The notes under the pieces are model-generated. The model saw only the letters and a program-made list of their open reading frames with translations. It made no database searches and was not told the origin of the DNA. Both the position numbers and the translations under genes were made by a program. A DNA stretch of 64,000 bases from Hyaloperonospora brassicae (lineage: Eukaryota; Oomycota; Peronosporomycetes; Peronosporales; Peronosporaceae). The stretch is from assembly GCA_947650285.1 (NCBI GenBank), contig CANTFL010000221.1:62001-126000 (forward strand), given 5' to 3'. Below, piece by piece: positions 55,375 to 64,000 of the stretch. The first letter of the stretch is position 1. Each line of letters opens with the position of its first letter.

Positions 55375-56800
55375 ATGTCCGCCACTCCCGAAGGTGCCGC
55401 ACACAGAAACTTCCCCTCTCTCTCTCTCTCTCTCTCCTCTCTCTCTAGCAATCTATCTATCTACCTATCTATCTATCTATCTATTTATCTATTTATCTAT
55501 TTCCTCTCCTATTTATCTGAATATCGATCTTTCTCTTCGTCGATCTCTGTATCTAATTCCTTTCTCGTGTTGTGATGTTTGGCTGTATTCCGCCCCAGCG
55601 ACTGCCCCTGGCCCGGAGAACAAAGTCCTCGTGCACCCAACGTTGGTCCACTCAAGCTCCAGCAGTGGTTCCATCGGCACGGACAAGACGCCAGCACCGC
55701 GTCGAGAACGGAGCAAGTCACGGGATGCTGGCAAACGCATGGGTGGCGGCCAAAAGGCGTCCTGGAAGGTCACGGAAGTCCCTCCTGCCGTGCCATTGGA
55801 CGCGAACGACCCCAATTACGACAGCGAAGCCGAAGAGAACGTCGTGCTCGTGTCGACGGTCGTGGACTCGCCCTCAAAGTCGACGCCGACGCTCGAGCCA
55901 GACGCGTTGGCAGCCAAAGAGCTGGCAATCAATGCGCCTCCGGACGTGAAGAAGCGCGTGATTGAGATCTTGGAGGAGTACTTTACCAATGGCGACGCGG
56001 ACGAGGTCCTGAGTTCGCTCCAGGAGCTCAATGAGCCTGAATTCCAGTACGAAGTCGTGAAACGCGCCATCACAATGGCAATGGACAAGCACGACAAGGA
56101 GCGCGAGCTGGCGTCGCGACTCGTGTCGACGTTGTATCTGGACGGAATCACAGCGGGACAAGTGCTCATGGGGTTCCGTCGGGTCTTGCTGTTAGCTGGC
56201 GATTTGCAGCTGGATATTCCGTCGGCCAAGAATATGCTGGCGATTTTTTGTGCACGTGCAGTAGTGGACGAGATCTTACCGCCGAGTTTCTTGGAGGACC
56301 CTTTCATTACGCGATACGCGCCTGAGGTCGCTGCTGAAGCTATCAAGAAGTTGAGCATTAACCACGCAACTGCGCGGATGGAAAAGGCGTGGGGACCTGG
56401 CGACGGCCGTCCGGTGGAAGAGCTGAAAGTGGCAATTGACCAGCTCACCAAGGAGTATTTGCTCTCGAGCGACCTCGATGAAGCTGCGCGCTGTGTGCGT
56501 GAGCTGAACGTGCCGCACTTTCACCATGAAGTAGTCAAACGCGGCATTATGAACGCTCTCGAAGAAGGGGGTGAGACCAGCAGTGCGGCGATGGCGTCGC
56601 TATTGACCTATTTGGTGTCCCATGAGGTGGTGTCAACGGGGCAGCTACTGAAAGGCTTTGAGCGCTTCAAACTCGTACTGGATGACGTTGCGCTGGACAT
56701 TCCCAATGCTGCTGCGCTTTTTCAAGACATTGTGATGCGTGGTATCAGCGACGGTATCCTACCGAAGAACTTTGACGCTAGTGCCGCGGAGAAGCGATAA
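55375..56800 (+). CDS. MA3-domain protein (PDCD4-like translation inhibitor)
   Basis: Two exons: 55375-55393 and 55599-56800, giving 406 residues. The ATG sits in CCACCATGTCC, and the tiny first exon (MSATPE) joins in phase to ATAPGPENK. An alternative is translation from an ATG inside exon 2 (MGGGQKASWK, 55739). Two MA3 domains lie at about 122-234 (KKRVIEILEEYFTNGDADEV, EFQYEVVKRAITMAM) and 278-398 (DQLTKEYLLSSDLDEAARCV, HFHHEVVKRGIMNAL). This is the PDCD4 layout; such proteins bind the helicase eIF4A and restrain cap-dependent translation. PDCD4 itself is about 470 residues, so this one is a little short. Confidence 0.88.
55415..55500. repeat. Microsatellites (CT)n and (ATCT)n in intron 1 of the MA3 gene
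   Basis: A CT run (about 55415-55446) is followed by imperfect ATCT/ATTT units (55451-55500). They lie wholly inside the inferred intron and probably vary in length between isolates. Confidence 0.9.
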
Positions 56801-57503
56801 GTTGGCAAAGGGGTGTGCTGTGCGCATACAGCTACAGTAGCACGACTGTGCAAGAGTAGGGCCACGCAATGTGTAGGACAACGCTCAATGCAGGCGACCG
56901 TGTTGTGCGGGAATCAGAATCGCGTACCTCCTGTTCGACGCACAAAGTATACACGGCATTTGAGTTTGTTTACGCGGACACACTGCGCACGCAAACGCAT
57001 TGTGGATACACTGTATTGATGAATATGATCACAACTCTGACAAACAAAAACCCATTTGCTCTCAGTATGCGATGGTGGACCAATAGAAGATTGTCATTTG
57101 ATTATAGCCAATCCACGATCCTTCGTATAGCAGTCTCAGCAAATCGAACGTATTAGGGGTAGGTCAAATTCATTCCGACATCCTTTTGACGTATATTGTC
57201 GATTTGAAGTTAAAAATGTGTTTGATCTCCATCCAAATGCCTAGTCAATAAGGCACACTATGTTGCATATTGTAAAAGATTTCGACAAAGTTGACACCTT
57301 CGTAATTATTTACCTGTTTAACTTAATTTAATAATATTGTACCCATACGCTACTGCAAAGTAATCTCCACGATAACATAATCACTGAGGTTTATGTTGAA
57401 GTAGGTCTACGCAGTATACAAAGGTAAAGTCATTAGCCACATCGAACTGAACTTCAACACTTATATACGCTAGTACACTTCGACAACTAGACAGCACAAG
57501 AAC
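56801..57503. other. Intergenic DNA, no gene recognised
   Basis: AT-rich toward the right. Nothing recognisable on either strand. Confidence 0.5.
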
Positions 57504-57773
57504 ATGAGCAACCAGTTGTTGGTGCCAGCCAACACCAAGTCAGCCATGTCTACGGCAGTGGGCAACTTCAAGAAATTCCTCGCGTCAGAGTCCGTCACAG
57601 TCGACCAGCTAATCACATCCATCCTCAGTGACCCGCCTGGTGCCTGCTTCGTCGCTGTGATGGAGAAGTTCGCCATGCACCTCGCCTATATCAGGGGCAG
57701 CAATGGAGATTTTTTGGCGAAGAACTCTGTGATGTCCTATTGCAGACAAGTCACGAGGTGGCTGCTACAATGA
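57504..57773 (+). pseudogene. Possible Crypton tyrosine-recombinase N-terminal fragment
   Basis: An 89-codon frame with ATG. Its sequence (AVGNFKKFLASE, VTVDQLITSIL, VMEKFAMHLAYIRG, MSYCRQVTRWLLQ) resembles the helical core-binding part of tyrosine recombinases found in oomycete Crypton DNA transposons. The catalytic domain is absent downstream, so it would be a truncated remnant or a small domesticated piece. The family call is from memory of composition and motif order only. Confidence 0.35.
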
Positions 57774-60026
57774 TTTGCTTCACAAAGATCAATCGTGTAC
57801 GACATACTGTCGAGATGGCGCGCACTCTGGAGTGGTCATGCATGACAATAGTGAGAGGATCCATAAAGAAAGCTGCATCATATACAAAAGGTGGGATTCT
57901 ATTTCTTATGTAACACACAGACATGACTGCCACGATTTCAACGGACTGCCAGGACGCTGCACTTGTGTGCCGAATGTGGCACGCCTTCAGTCGGGCGTCT
58001 GAAATGTCGCTTGTCCGTGAGTAAGATATGTCGGTTAGCGCCAACAACGTTGAGCACGTGCAGAAACCTCAATGAAAAAGCTATTAACAAGAGAATTGTG
58101 GCGTACATGGCGTTGCTTGCAACTAGAGCTATTTCGGACCTATCTCCATCAAATCATACTACGTATCGCACATAGTAGAAGACATCGAAAGTACCTTCCA
58201 TTACAATTTATCGATCTAGTTCGGATAAGCAGTCTGCTGAATATGTTAAGTGCATCAAATAGCAACGTCAGCATTTTGTCTATTGAGTATGCTTCTATAC
58301 GCAAAAGATGAGCGGCAGACATTTATTTATGAGACATTGTTTTTTCAAACTGGCGCTCTTCAATCTCTTCATGTATAGTCACCGATCGCACAAGAGCGAA
58401 AGTTACAAAAGGCAATAGTGTCAACTGTATCAGCATCAGCTTCTGCACCAGCTTCTGCATCAGCTTCAACAAAAATTACGGCAAAAACAAAAATCAACAA
58501 CAACAATGCAACAACAGCATCAACAGCAGGAACAGCATCAAGAGCTACAGTATCAACAGCAACAACAGCAAAGATAGCATCAGCAATAACAGCATTGACA
58601 GTATTAACAGCATCAAAAGCTACAGCATTAACAACAACAGCAGCATCAGCAACAGCGGTTTTAGCATCAGCGTCAAGAGCAACAACAACGTCGGCAAGAA
58701 AAACATCAGACAGCACACAAGATAGAAAAACAGGTAGCAAGAATAACACTGGACTGCACATGGCATAGGGAACAGAACAGCAACAATAACGTCAGACTGC
58801 ACGTACCAACACTTGTAAACACTATCTCTTCATTCACTTACGGCCGCTTGGGTTCTCTTCGTCGCTGAGTGTCAATCAACAGACGTAACGATATTGACGC
58901 GAGCTGTAATGGACCTACGGAATGAATTGCCCCAGACGTACCATACCTGATAATTAGTCGTGTACGTAAGAAATAAAGCATCAGACCGTTTGACTTACCC
59001 TTTAGCCGCCCCTCGTTGTCCCAGCCGCCAATCGATACTACAGGAAGAGCTGTGTCTTGTACAGTACCACATCTCTTTCTGTAGCGCCGTTCAGCGAGGA
59101 TTGAGCCTCACGTGTTCTTGGCGCACGGCCTGTTAGGGGTGTCAACGCAGGCCAAAACCAAATACAGTGAATAAGCATGCAGCGTCCAATTGAAGAGCTC
59201 CCCCAATAGCTCATCTAATTATAAACCGTCCGTATTAAAAAGACATTATGTATTTGTCGGAATAGTTGTCGGATAAAAAAAGTGTCGGAATCTGCATGGT
59301 ATTGGAGCTAGGACCGATCTCCGTTCATGCCAATCAATGCTTGGCAAACTTCGTGGACGGCTGCTATTGGCGGCCGTTGGCCAATTTTGGGTACTGAGAT
59401 AGTGTACGTAGGAGCTAACTCGCGGTAGATACCGGTTTTCCATTGCTGGAAGCGCGAAAGCCCGGTCCTAGCATTGCAGTGTTGTTGTTATGTCCCGAGT
59501 TGACGACAAAGACCCATTTGTGCACACAGTGTGGCGTTCCCCCCCACCACTTTGATCCCACACTTCTACACAACGGGTTATGTTACGTGTCGTACGTATG
59601 CACGCGGCTGGTTCGTCGTGCTTCGCAAGTACGACGACGCACGACCAGCGACATGCCGTGCAACGATATAGCAATAGAAAGGAAGTCGCCAACACGTGGA
59701 GTCCACGGGACGGCTTCTGCAGATACATTCAACGAAAGAAGACACATGTGAGAAACGATTCTTGCAATGGGCTCCGTGGGTCCCAAATGTCTCCTAGTGA
59801 GCGACAGAGAGAGCGTCTCGCTACGGTCGTTCAGTAGTCGCAACCTCGTGAAGCTGACGCCTCGTCAAAGAACTGCCGAGCGAGCGAGACCAACTCGGTG
59901 ACCCGTCTCACCCTTTCGACTTCTCACTTGACTTTGCCCGCCTTCGACACGCTTTAGATGCATCGCAAAACTTGTGTCAAAGCTGTGGCTTACTAGTACT
60001 CCTTTGTTTCCTCGGTGTTCTTGAGC
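57774..60026. other. Intergenic DNA, mostly featureless
   Basis: Apart from the low-complexity CAA/CAG block at 58418-58700, listed separately, I see only short frames. No transposon or RNA gene is evident. Confidence 0.5.
58418..58700. repeat. Degenerate CAA/CAG/CAT triplet repeat
   Basis: About 280 bp dominated by imperfect CAA, CAG and GCATCA units. The plus-strand frame translates as a Thr/Ala/Ser-only run and the minus-strand frame as a Val/Ala/Leu run. Both are what such a repeat gives in any frame, so this is a repeat and not a gene. Confidence 0.8.
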
Positions 60027-61619
60027 TCAAAAGGAGACGGAAGAGCGCTGCTCGCTCAGTCGCAGACACACGTTGCCATTGCTCCATTTCGTAACGTACG
60101 TCTCCAGGGCCGAGTCCACGCGCTCGGCCTCTGCCTCACTGATCCGAACGGTAGCTTGCACGCCTTGGAGAACAATGAACTCGGACGTGTACAGGAAGTT
60201 GCTGATCGCCATGACAAGCGCGTCCGAGTCCTGAATCACACCGCGCTTGGTCGGGTGGTTGAGCCACGTCAAGCTCGACACGGTGCCAACCCCTTCGCCC
60301 GTGCACGTGAAGGTGTACTGGAAGCCTGACGGGTGCACGTAGAAGCCGTTCTCTTGAATCGCACGACCCGCGCCGCAGCTGGTGCCCATCTCGCGGGTCA
60401 GAAACTGCTTTAGCGACGCACCGTTCGTCTGGACGGTCATCAACGTGTTGCCAAAAGGCGACCACGACAAGACCTCACCGAGCGACAGGTTCCCCGCCGG
60501 AACGATCTTGTCGCCCCGAATGCCGCCACCGTTCATCACGGCCACGTCAGCTGAGCCGTTGCCGTAAAACTGTCGCCCTGCGTCCGCAAAGAGGAATCCA
60601 ATCGTGCTGTCGCGTGCGCGGACGACCTTCTGGGTCAAGTCCAGGTCTTCGCAGACGCTCCCAATCACGCGCTTCTCCAGCGCTTCCATCTGCGCCCGGT
60701 ACGAGGCAATCACCTGGTCCAGCGCCTTGTCCGTTGGCAGGCTCTCGACGATCGGAATCCGCTCGTGCGTGATCACGGTCTTGCGGCCCGCCCCTGCGCG
60801 CGCCGCCTCGTACTCAATGTGCGTCTTCCAGATCGAGCGAAAGTCAAAGTCCGCCTTGACATACGGCGTGCCAAACTTGGTCTCCAGCATGGACGTGTGG
60901 TCGTGGCCGCCCACGATCAAGTCCACGCCCTGCACCTCGGCCGCAAACCGATTGTCGGCCGCAAAGCCTTGATGCGTCAGGGCAATGACCACGTCCACGC
61001 CGAGCGCTTGCAACGCCTTGACCTGCTTTCGAGCAGCTTCGATCGGGTCTTCCCAGTACAACCCCTTGCTCGTGTCCTGCATGTCGTACATGACACCAAA
61101 GACACCAACGACCAAGGCTCCGTTCTTCGCGCCCGCTAGCCTCTTGATGGCATACGGCACCGTACCCCGGAGCAACGCGCCCGTCGCCCGTTCGTAGCAG
61201 TTAGCGTTCAGCCACGAAAACTTGGACGCCCGCGTCACGTTGACAAAGTTCTCGAGGCCAAAGTCAAACTCGTGGTTCCCCAGTGCTGCAAAGTCGAGGC
61301 CAAGGGCGTTGTGGGCCTGCACCATGTGCTGGCCGTTGAATTGCGTCGACCAGAGCGACGGCGAGACGGTGTCGCCTGCAAAGAGCACGAGGCTATTGGC
61401 GTTGGCTTTCCGCATGGCCGTAGCGATCGGGACGACTCGAGATGGACCGCCGAGGTGCACCGTACCGACTGTGTCCTGCCCCATTTCGTACACGTCATTG
61501 TAGGACAAGACGTCGAGCGTGACAGGTAACTTGCGCCCGTGGGTGGACGCGAAGAGCGCCATCGCTGCAGCAGCGATAGCGCCGAAGCGGAAGGAGGCGA
61601 GAGACCGGTCGCGGGGCAT
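60027..61619 (-). CDS. Secreted 5'-nucleotidase (calcineurin-like phosphoesterase family)
   Basis: A single-exon frame of 530 residues. The ATG at 61619 is preferred because an upstream extension has no ATG. Residues 1 to about 28 form a signal peptide (FGAIAAAAMALFAS). The N-terminal metallophosphoesterase domain has SYNDVYE, FAGD, GNHEFDFG, ALTHQG and GGHDH, the five metal-site blocks. The C-terminal 5'-nucleotidase domain has VMNGGGIRGD, SLGEVLSWSPFGNTL and the substrate-side NGFYVHPSGFQY. The first block has Tyr where most family members have His (ND-x-H). The enzyme should release phosphate from nucleotides outside the cell, in purine salvage or phosphate scavenging. No GPI tail is seen. 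Confidence 0.92.
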   Translation of the reverse strand: MPRDRSLASFRFGAIAAAAMALFASTHGRKLPVTLDVLSYNDVYEMGQDTVGTVHLGGPSRVVPIATAMRKANANSLVLFAGDTVSPSLWSTQFNGQHMVQAHNALGLDFAALGNHEFDFGLENFVNVTRASKFSWLNANCYERATGALLRGTVPYAIKRLAGAKNGALVVGVFGVMYDMQDTSKGLYWEDPIEAARKQVKALQALGVDVVIALTHQGFAADNRFAAEVQGVDLIVGGHDHTSMLETKFGTPYVKADFDFRSIWKTHIEYEAARAGAGRKTVITHERIPIVESLPTDKALDQVIASYRAQMEALEKRVIGSVCEDLDLTQKVVRARDSTIGFLFADAGRQFYGNGSADVAVMNGGGIRGDKIVPAGNLSLGEVLSWSPFGNTLMTVQTNGASLKQFLTREMGTSCGAGRAIQENGFYVHPSGFQYTFTCTGEGVGTVSSLTWLNHPTKRGVIQDSDALVMAISNFLYTSEFIVLQGVQATVRISEAEAERVDSALETYVTKWSNGNVCLRLSEQRSSVSF

Positions 61620-62318
61620 TCGTGAAGGACGAAGGGCTGTCAAGTAAGTACTGAATCGAGGAACGACCGGCTGACTGAACAGTCGGGTTGGCCAAACGCA
61701 AGTGGGGGGGCGAAGTAGGGAGTGTGCGCGTACGTGTACGTGGTAAGGCAGTAGCTAAGGCGATGTGCGTTGGCCGTGAGTTGGGGAATGCCGTTTTGGT
61801 TTGTGCGACCCGCGAGGGGAAGGAGAGAAAGGAATGGAATCGACAGCTGAGCCGATGGTGAGGCGAAGGACGAACGGACATACGGTGGACGACTGAAGGC
61901 AAGCGACATAACGTGCAGTGCCTCGTGCGGCCGCGAGTCCCCGTCATCGGTCGGTCGACGACGCGTCTACCGCCGCGAGGCGACGGCGTCTCGCGATCGT
62001 CGCCTCTTTTTTCCGTACAACGACACACACACACACATACACTCATACACACACGCGAGCGACCGAAGACACAACGGGAGATCTCGTCAGTTGACCGGTT
62101 GGTCGGTGGCTCAGCCTCATCGCACGTCGAGAGCGCCGTCGGCGGTAAACGCCAGCGCCGGAACGTCCGGCCGTCAATCAAACTCAGTGCGTGGGACGCA
62201 ACGAGCCGAACAAGCGAACGATTTATCGGCTGAAGGGCTGGTGCGCCCATCACGAGTCGGTCCGTAGCGAGGCAGGCGAGAAGACCTTTGACAAGAACAA
62301 GGACATGTCAGCGCAGTA
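61620..62318. other. Promoter and upstream region of the 5'-nucleotidase
   Basis: GC-rich, with a short CA run at about 62020-62055. No gene recognised. It also separates the nucleotidase from the possible plus-strand gene starting at 62319. Confidence 0.5.
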
Positions 62319-62639
62319 ATGTCGGCACGGGCGCTCTATTGTTTCTTGGACTTAGACCGTCTCGCGCTGGCCGCTTGGGCAGACGACTCGTCGGCAGCAG
62401 CGCACGGCACTCCCTTTCGTGCTTGCGTCGCCCCTGCGACAGTGGCGATGGGGCTTATGCTTCCGAAGGGCGTAGTAGGTACTGATGAGGAGACGTTCAT
62501 GGAGGGAGGGGGGCGGGACCCGCTCGGCCAGCGGTCGTCGCATAGCTTTCGCGATCGATTGTCTCACATGTCGACAATAGTCGCCGAGTCGTGTGGCGAT
62601 CTCGAACAGTCGTTCAAGAAGAGGTCGTCGTTCGGGTAG
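62319..62639 (+). CDS. Possible gene fragment, unknown protein
   Basis: A 106-codon frame from ATG with balanced composition toward its end (SFRDRLSHMSTIVAESCGDL, EQSFKKRSSFG). It stops where a GTAGTT donor-like sequence begins. A second protein-like frame at 62731-63117 (KSRSNSTLLHGDGKALADSL) could be a following exon, but I could not establish an acceptor that joins them. No domain recognised. Confidence 0.25.
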   Translation: MSARALYCFLDLDRLALAAWADDSSAAAHGTPFRACVAPATVAMGLMLPKGVVGTDEETFMEGGGRDPLGQRSSHSFRDRLSHMSTIVAESCGDLEQSFKKRSSFG

Positions 62640-63117
62640 TTTCATGAAGGATCCCGACTTTTTGGCGGTAGGCTGACGGCTGCCACGTCAACGCCACGGG
62701 GAGACGTCACCCGTATTCTGCTGGTCATAGATGATGATCGCTCACGTCTCTCTCTTTACCACAAGAGTTCATCGTGGCGTCGACGAGCGCGGGACGATGT
62801 ACGGCAAAAAATCACTTAGAGGCGCGCCAGCAGGTGTCGACATTGACCACGTTTCGACGGGCGCAGCAGGTTACAGTATGCAAAAGAGCCGTAGCAACTC
62901 TACGCTGCTCCACGGCGATGGCAAAGCGCTAGCAGACTCATTGCGGACTGGAGTCTCTAGCGAGGCAGGACAGCTGTGTTGCGCTGCACCAAACACACTG
63001 CCTTCTTCCGCATGTTTACGTGCGTGGCCGGTCAACATGTGGCGCGGAGTGATGGACAGTGTTGCACGCGACGCAACAACTAACGACGCAGTTTCCCAGC
63101 AGATCACTTGCGGTTGA

Positions 63118-63631
63118 ACTGACTTGCCGACTGCTCCAAGGCAAATGGGTACTAGCAAAACACGAGATGAATCGACGCGGTCGGCCTCACAAGTGCATGG
63201 AATTCGATGTGGGTGTGACAAGAGACTCACTCGTCCTCTCCTGTCGCGACGACGCGCGAGGGGCGGGAAAACCTCTGCGGAAGCCATTTCAATAGCTCAC
63301 GAAAGACGCTCGCGCTACTTTTACCATTGACGCTATGACGGCGACGACAGTCATTGTGGCTTCCTGCGCTCTTCCCCACAAGTTCGTCCGCACGGCATTC
63401 ATTACGCGACAGCCGCTCTGTTTGCTATCCGCACTCTGGTTTGATAACAACCAGCTGCAAAACAAACCGTCGCGAGCTATGTCACCGACTTAGCGGCGTC
63501 TCTCACAGATTGCACAGTATCCTTCGACCATGAGTTATGCACCTAAAAGCGCTGTGACCGTTCTGGCGCATTAGCCAGGCCACGACCTGTATGCGTTGGC
63601 CGCGTCGCTTCTCGACTCGTTATGGACTTGT
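63118..63631. other. Intergenic DNA, nothing recognised
   Basis: Short frames only, with no motif or repeat that I can identify. Confidence 0.45.
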
Positions 63632-64000
63632 TGTAACGCGGTGAGCCCGTACACGACATTGTTGCTCGCAAAATGCCAGTGCCCATAGTATCTCTGCTAG
63701 TAACATTCTTGAATAGTGTCACGGCGGATAATGGTCACGAACGTAATGTCCAGTGACTTTTGCGGATTGATTCATAGCGGCCTGCATATCAACCAACAAA
63801 GCGTTTACTAAATGATGCACGCCCGCAATGGGTGACGAGCCACTCGTTACAGTTCAATGTTGTACACACTGCAACGAGGACAGGATTGAGCATATTCATG
63901 CAGGCGTACCGGCAGGCATTCGGTTAAACCTATATAATGCGACGGCCAAGCTTCTAGACGAAATTGCTGTGCCGCTACTAAGGCGTCGAGGGGTTTGACA
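63632..64000 (+). repeat. Degenerate type B-like LTR, cut by window end
   Basis: It opens TGTAACGCGGTGAGCCCGTACA, close to the tip of the 26949 LTR. It later contains ATCAACCAAC and ACGCCCGCAATGGGTGACG, the reverse complement of the CACCCATTGCGCGCGT core found in all LTR types here. The rest is heavily diverged. Confidence 0.45.

Noticed and set aside
58418..58802. Frames of Thr/Ala/Ser or Val/Ala/Leu only
   Set aside because: They are translations of a degenerate CAA/CAG/CAT repeat and not genes.
1..64000. CRISPR arrays, rRNA or tRNA genes, bacterial operon signals
   Set aside because: No regularly spaced repeats, no tRNA T-loop or acceptor pattern and no rRNA core sequence were seen. The genes are intron-bearing and eukaryotic.

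Overview
The window looks like nuclear DNA of an oomycete (Phytophthora or downy-mildew type). The support is intron-containing genes with short GT-AG introns (about 80-225 bp), a GPI-anchored GH72 glucan-remodelling pair, small secreted proteins, and a dense bed of Ty3/gypsy chromoviral elements with copia, LINE and possible Crypton remnants. No rRNA, tRNA or CRISPR was seen. All assignments come from reading the sequence; nothing was searched against a database.

Layout. 1-3.3 kb: LINE remnant and featureless DNA. 3.6-5.8 kb: GH72 copy 1 (6 exons). 5.8-10.6 kb: gene-poor, with one small secreted coiled-coil protein on the minus strand (8160-8783). 10.65-27.4 kb: two Ty3/gypsy elements (E1 minus, E2 plus) arranged head to head; each has a young half and a decayed half and two unlike LTRs. 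27.4-29.6 kb: copia debris. 29.6-37.3 kb: a third complete but inactive Ty3/gypsy element (E3, minus) with matching LTRs and a CATCA target duplication. 37.3-39.1 kb: decayed DNA and a solo LTR. 39.8-41.9 kb: GH72 copy 2. 43.7-61.6 kb: a compact housekeeping island. In order it holds a SET-cyclin-pseudokinase fusion, tRNA-dihydrouridine synthase, an RRM/RanBP2-finger RS protein, an MA3-domain (PDCD4-like) protein and a 5'-nucleotidase. 62-64 kb: one possible unrecognised gene and the start of another LTR.

Main points. (1) All three Ty3/gypsy elements carry, between pol and the 3' LTR and on the strand opposite to gag-pol, a recognisable protein-coding region: an acidic N-terminus, a conserved core with a Cys cluster, and a coiled coil. 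It survives in both the young and the old element lineages. (2) E1 and E2 are best explained by one inversion caused by recombination between two oppositely oriented elements. The target duplication of the younger one is now split as CTTGG at 10652-10656 and its reverse complement CCAAG at 19194-19198. (3) One open frame of 1516 codons joins an H3K36-type SET methyltransferase, a cyclin and a CDK-like kinase domain that has lost its catalytic aspartates. (4) The two GH72 genes show patchy near-identity that includes introns, as expected from gene conversion. All three retroelements carry stops or frameshifts in gag-pol and look non-autonomous.
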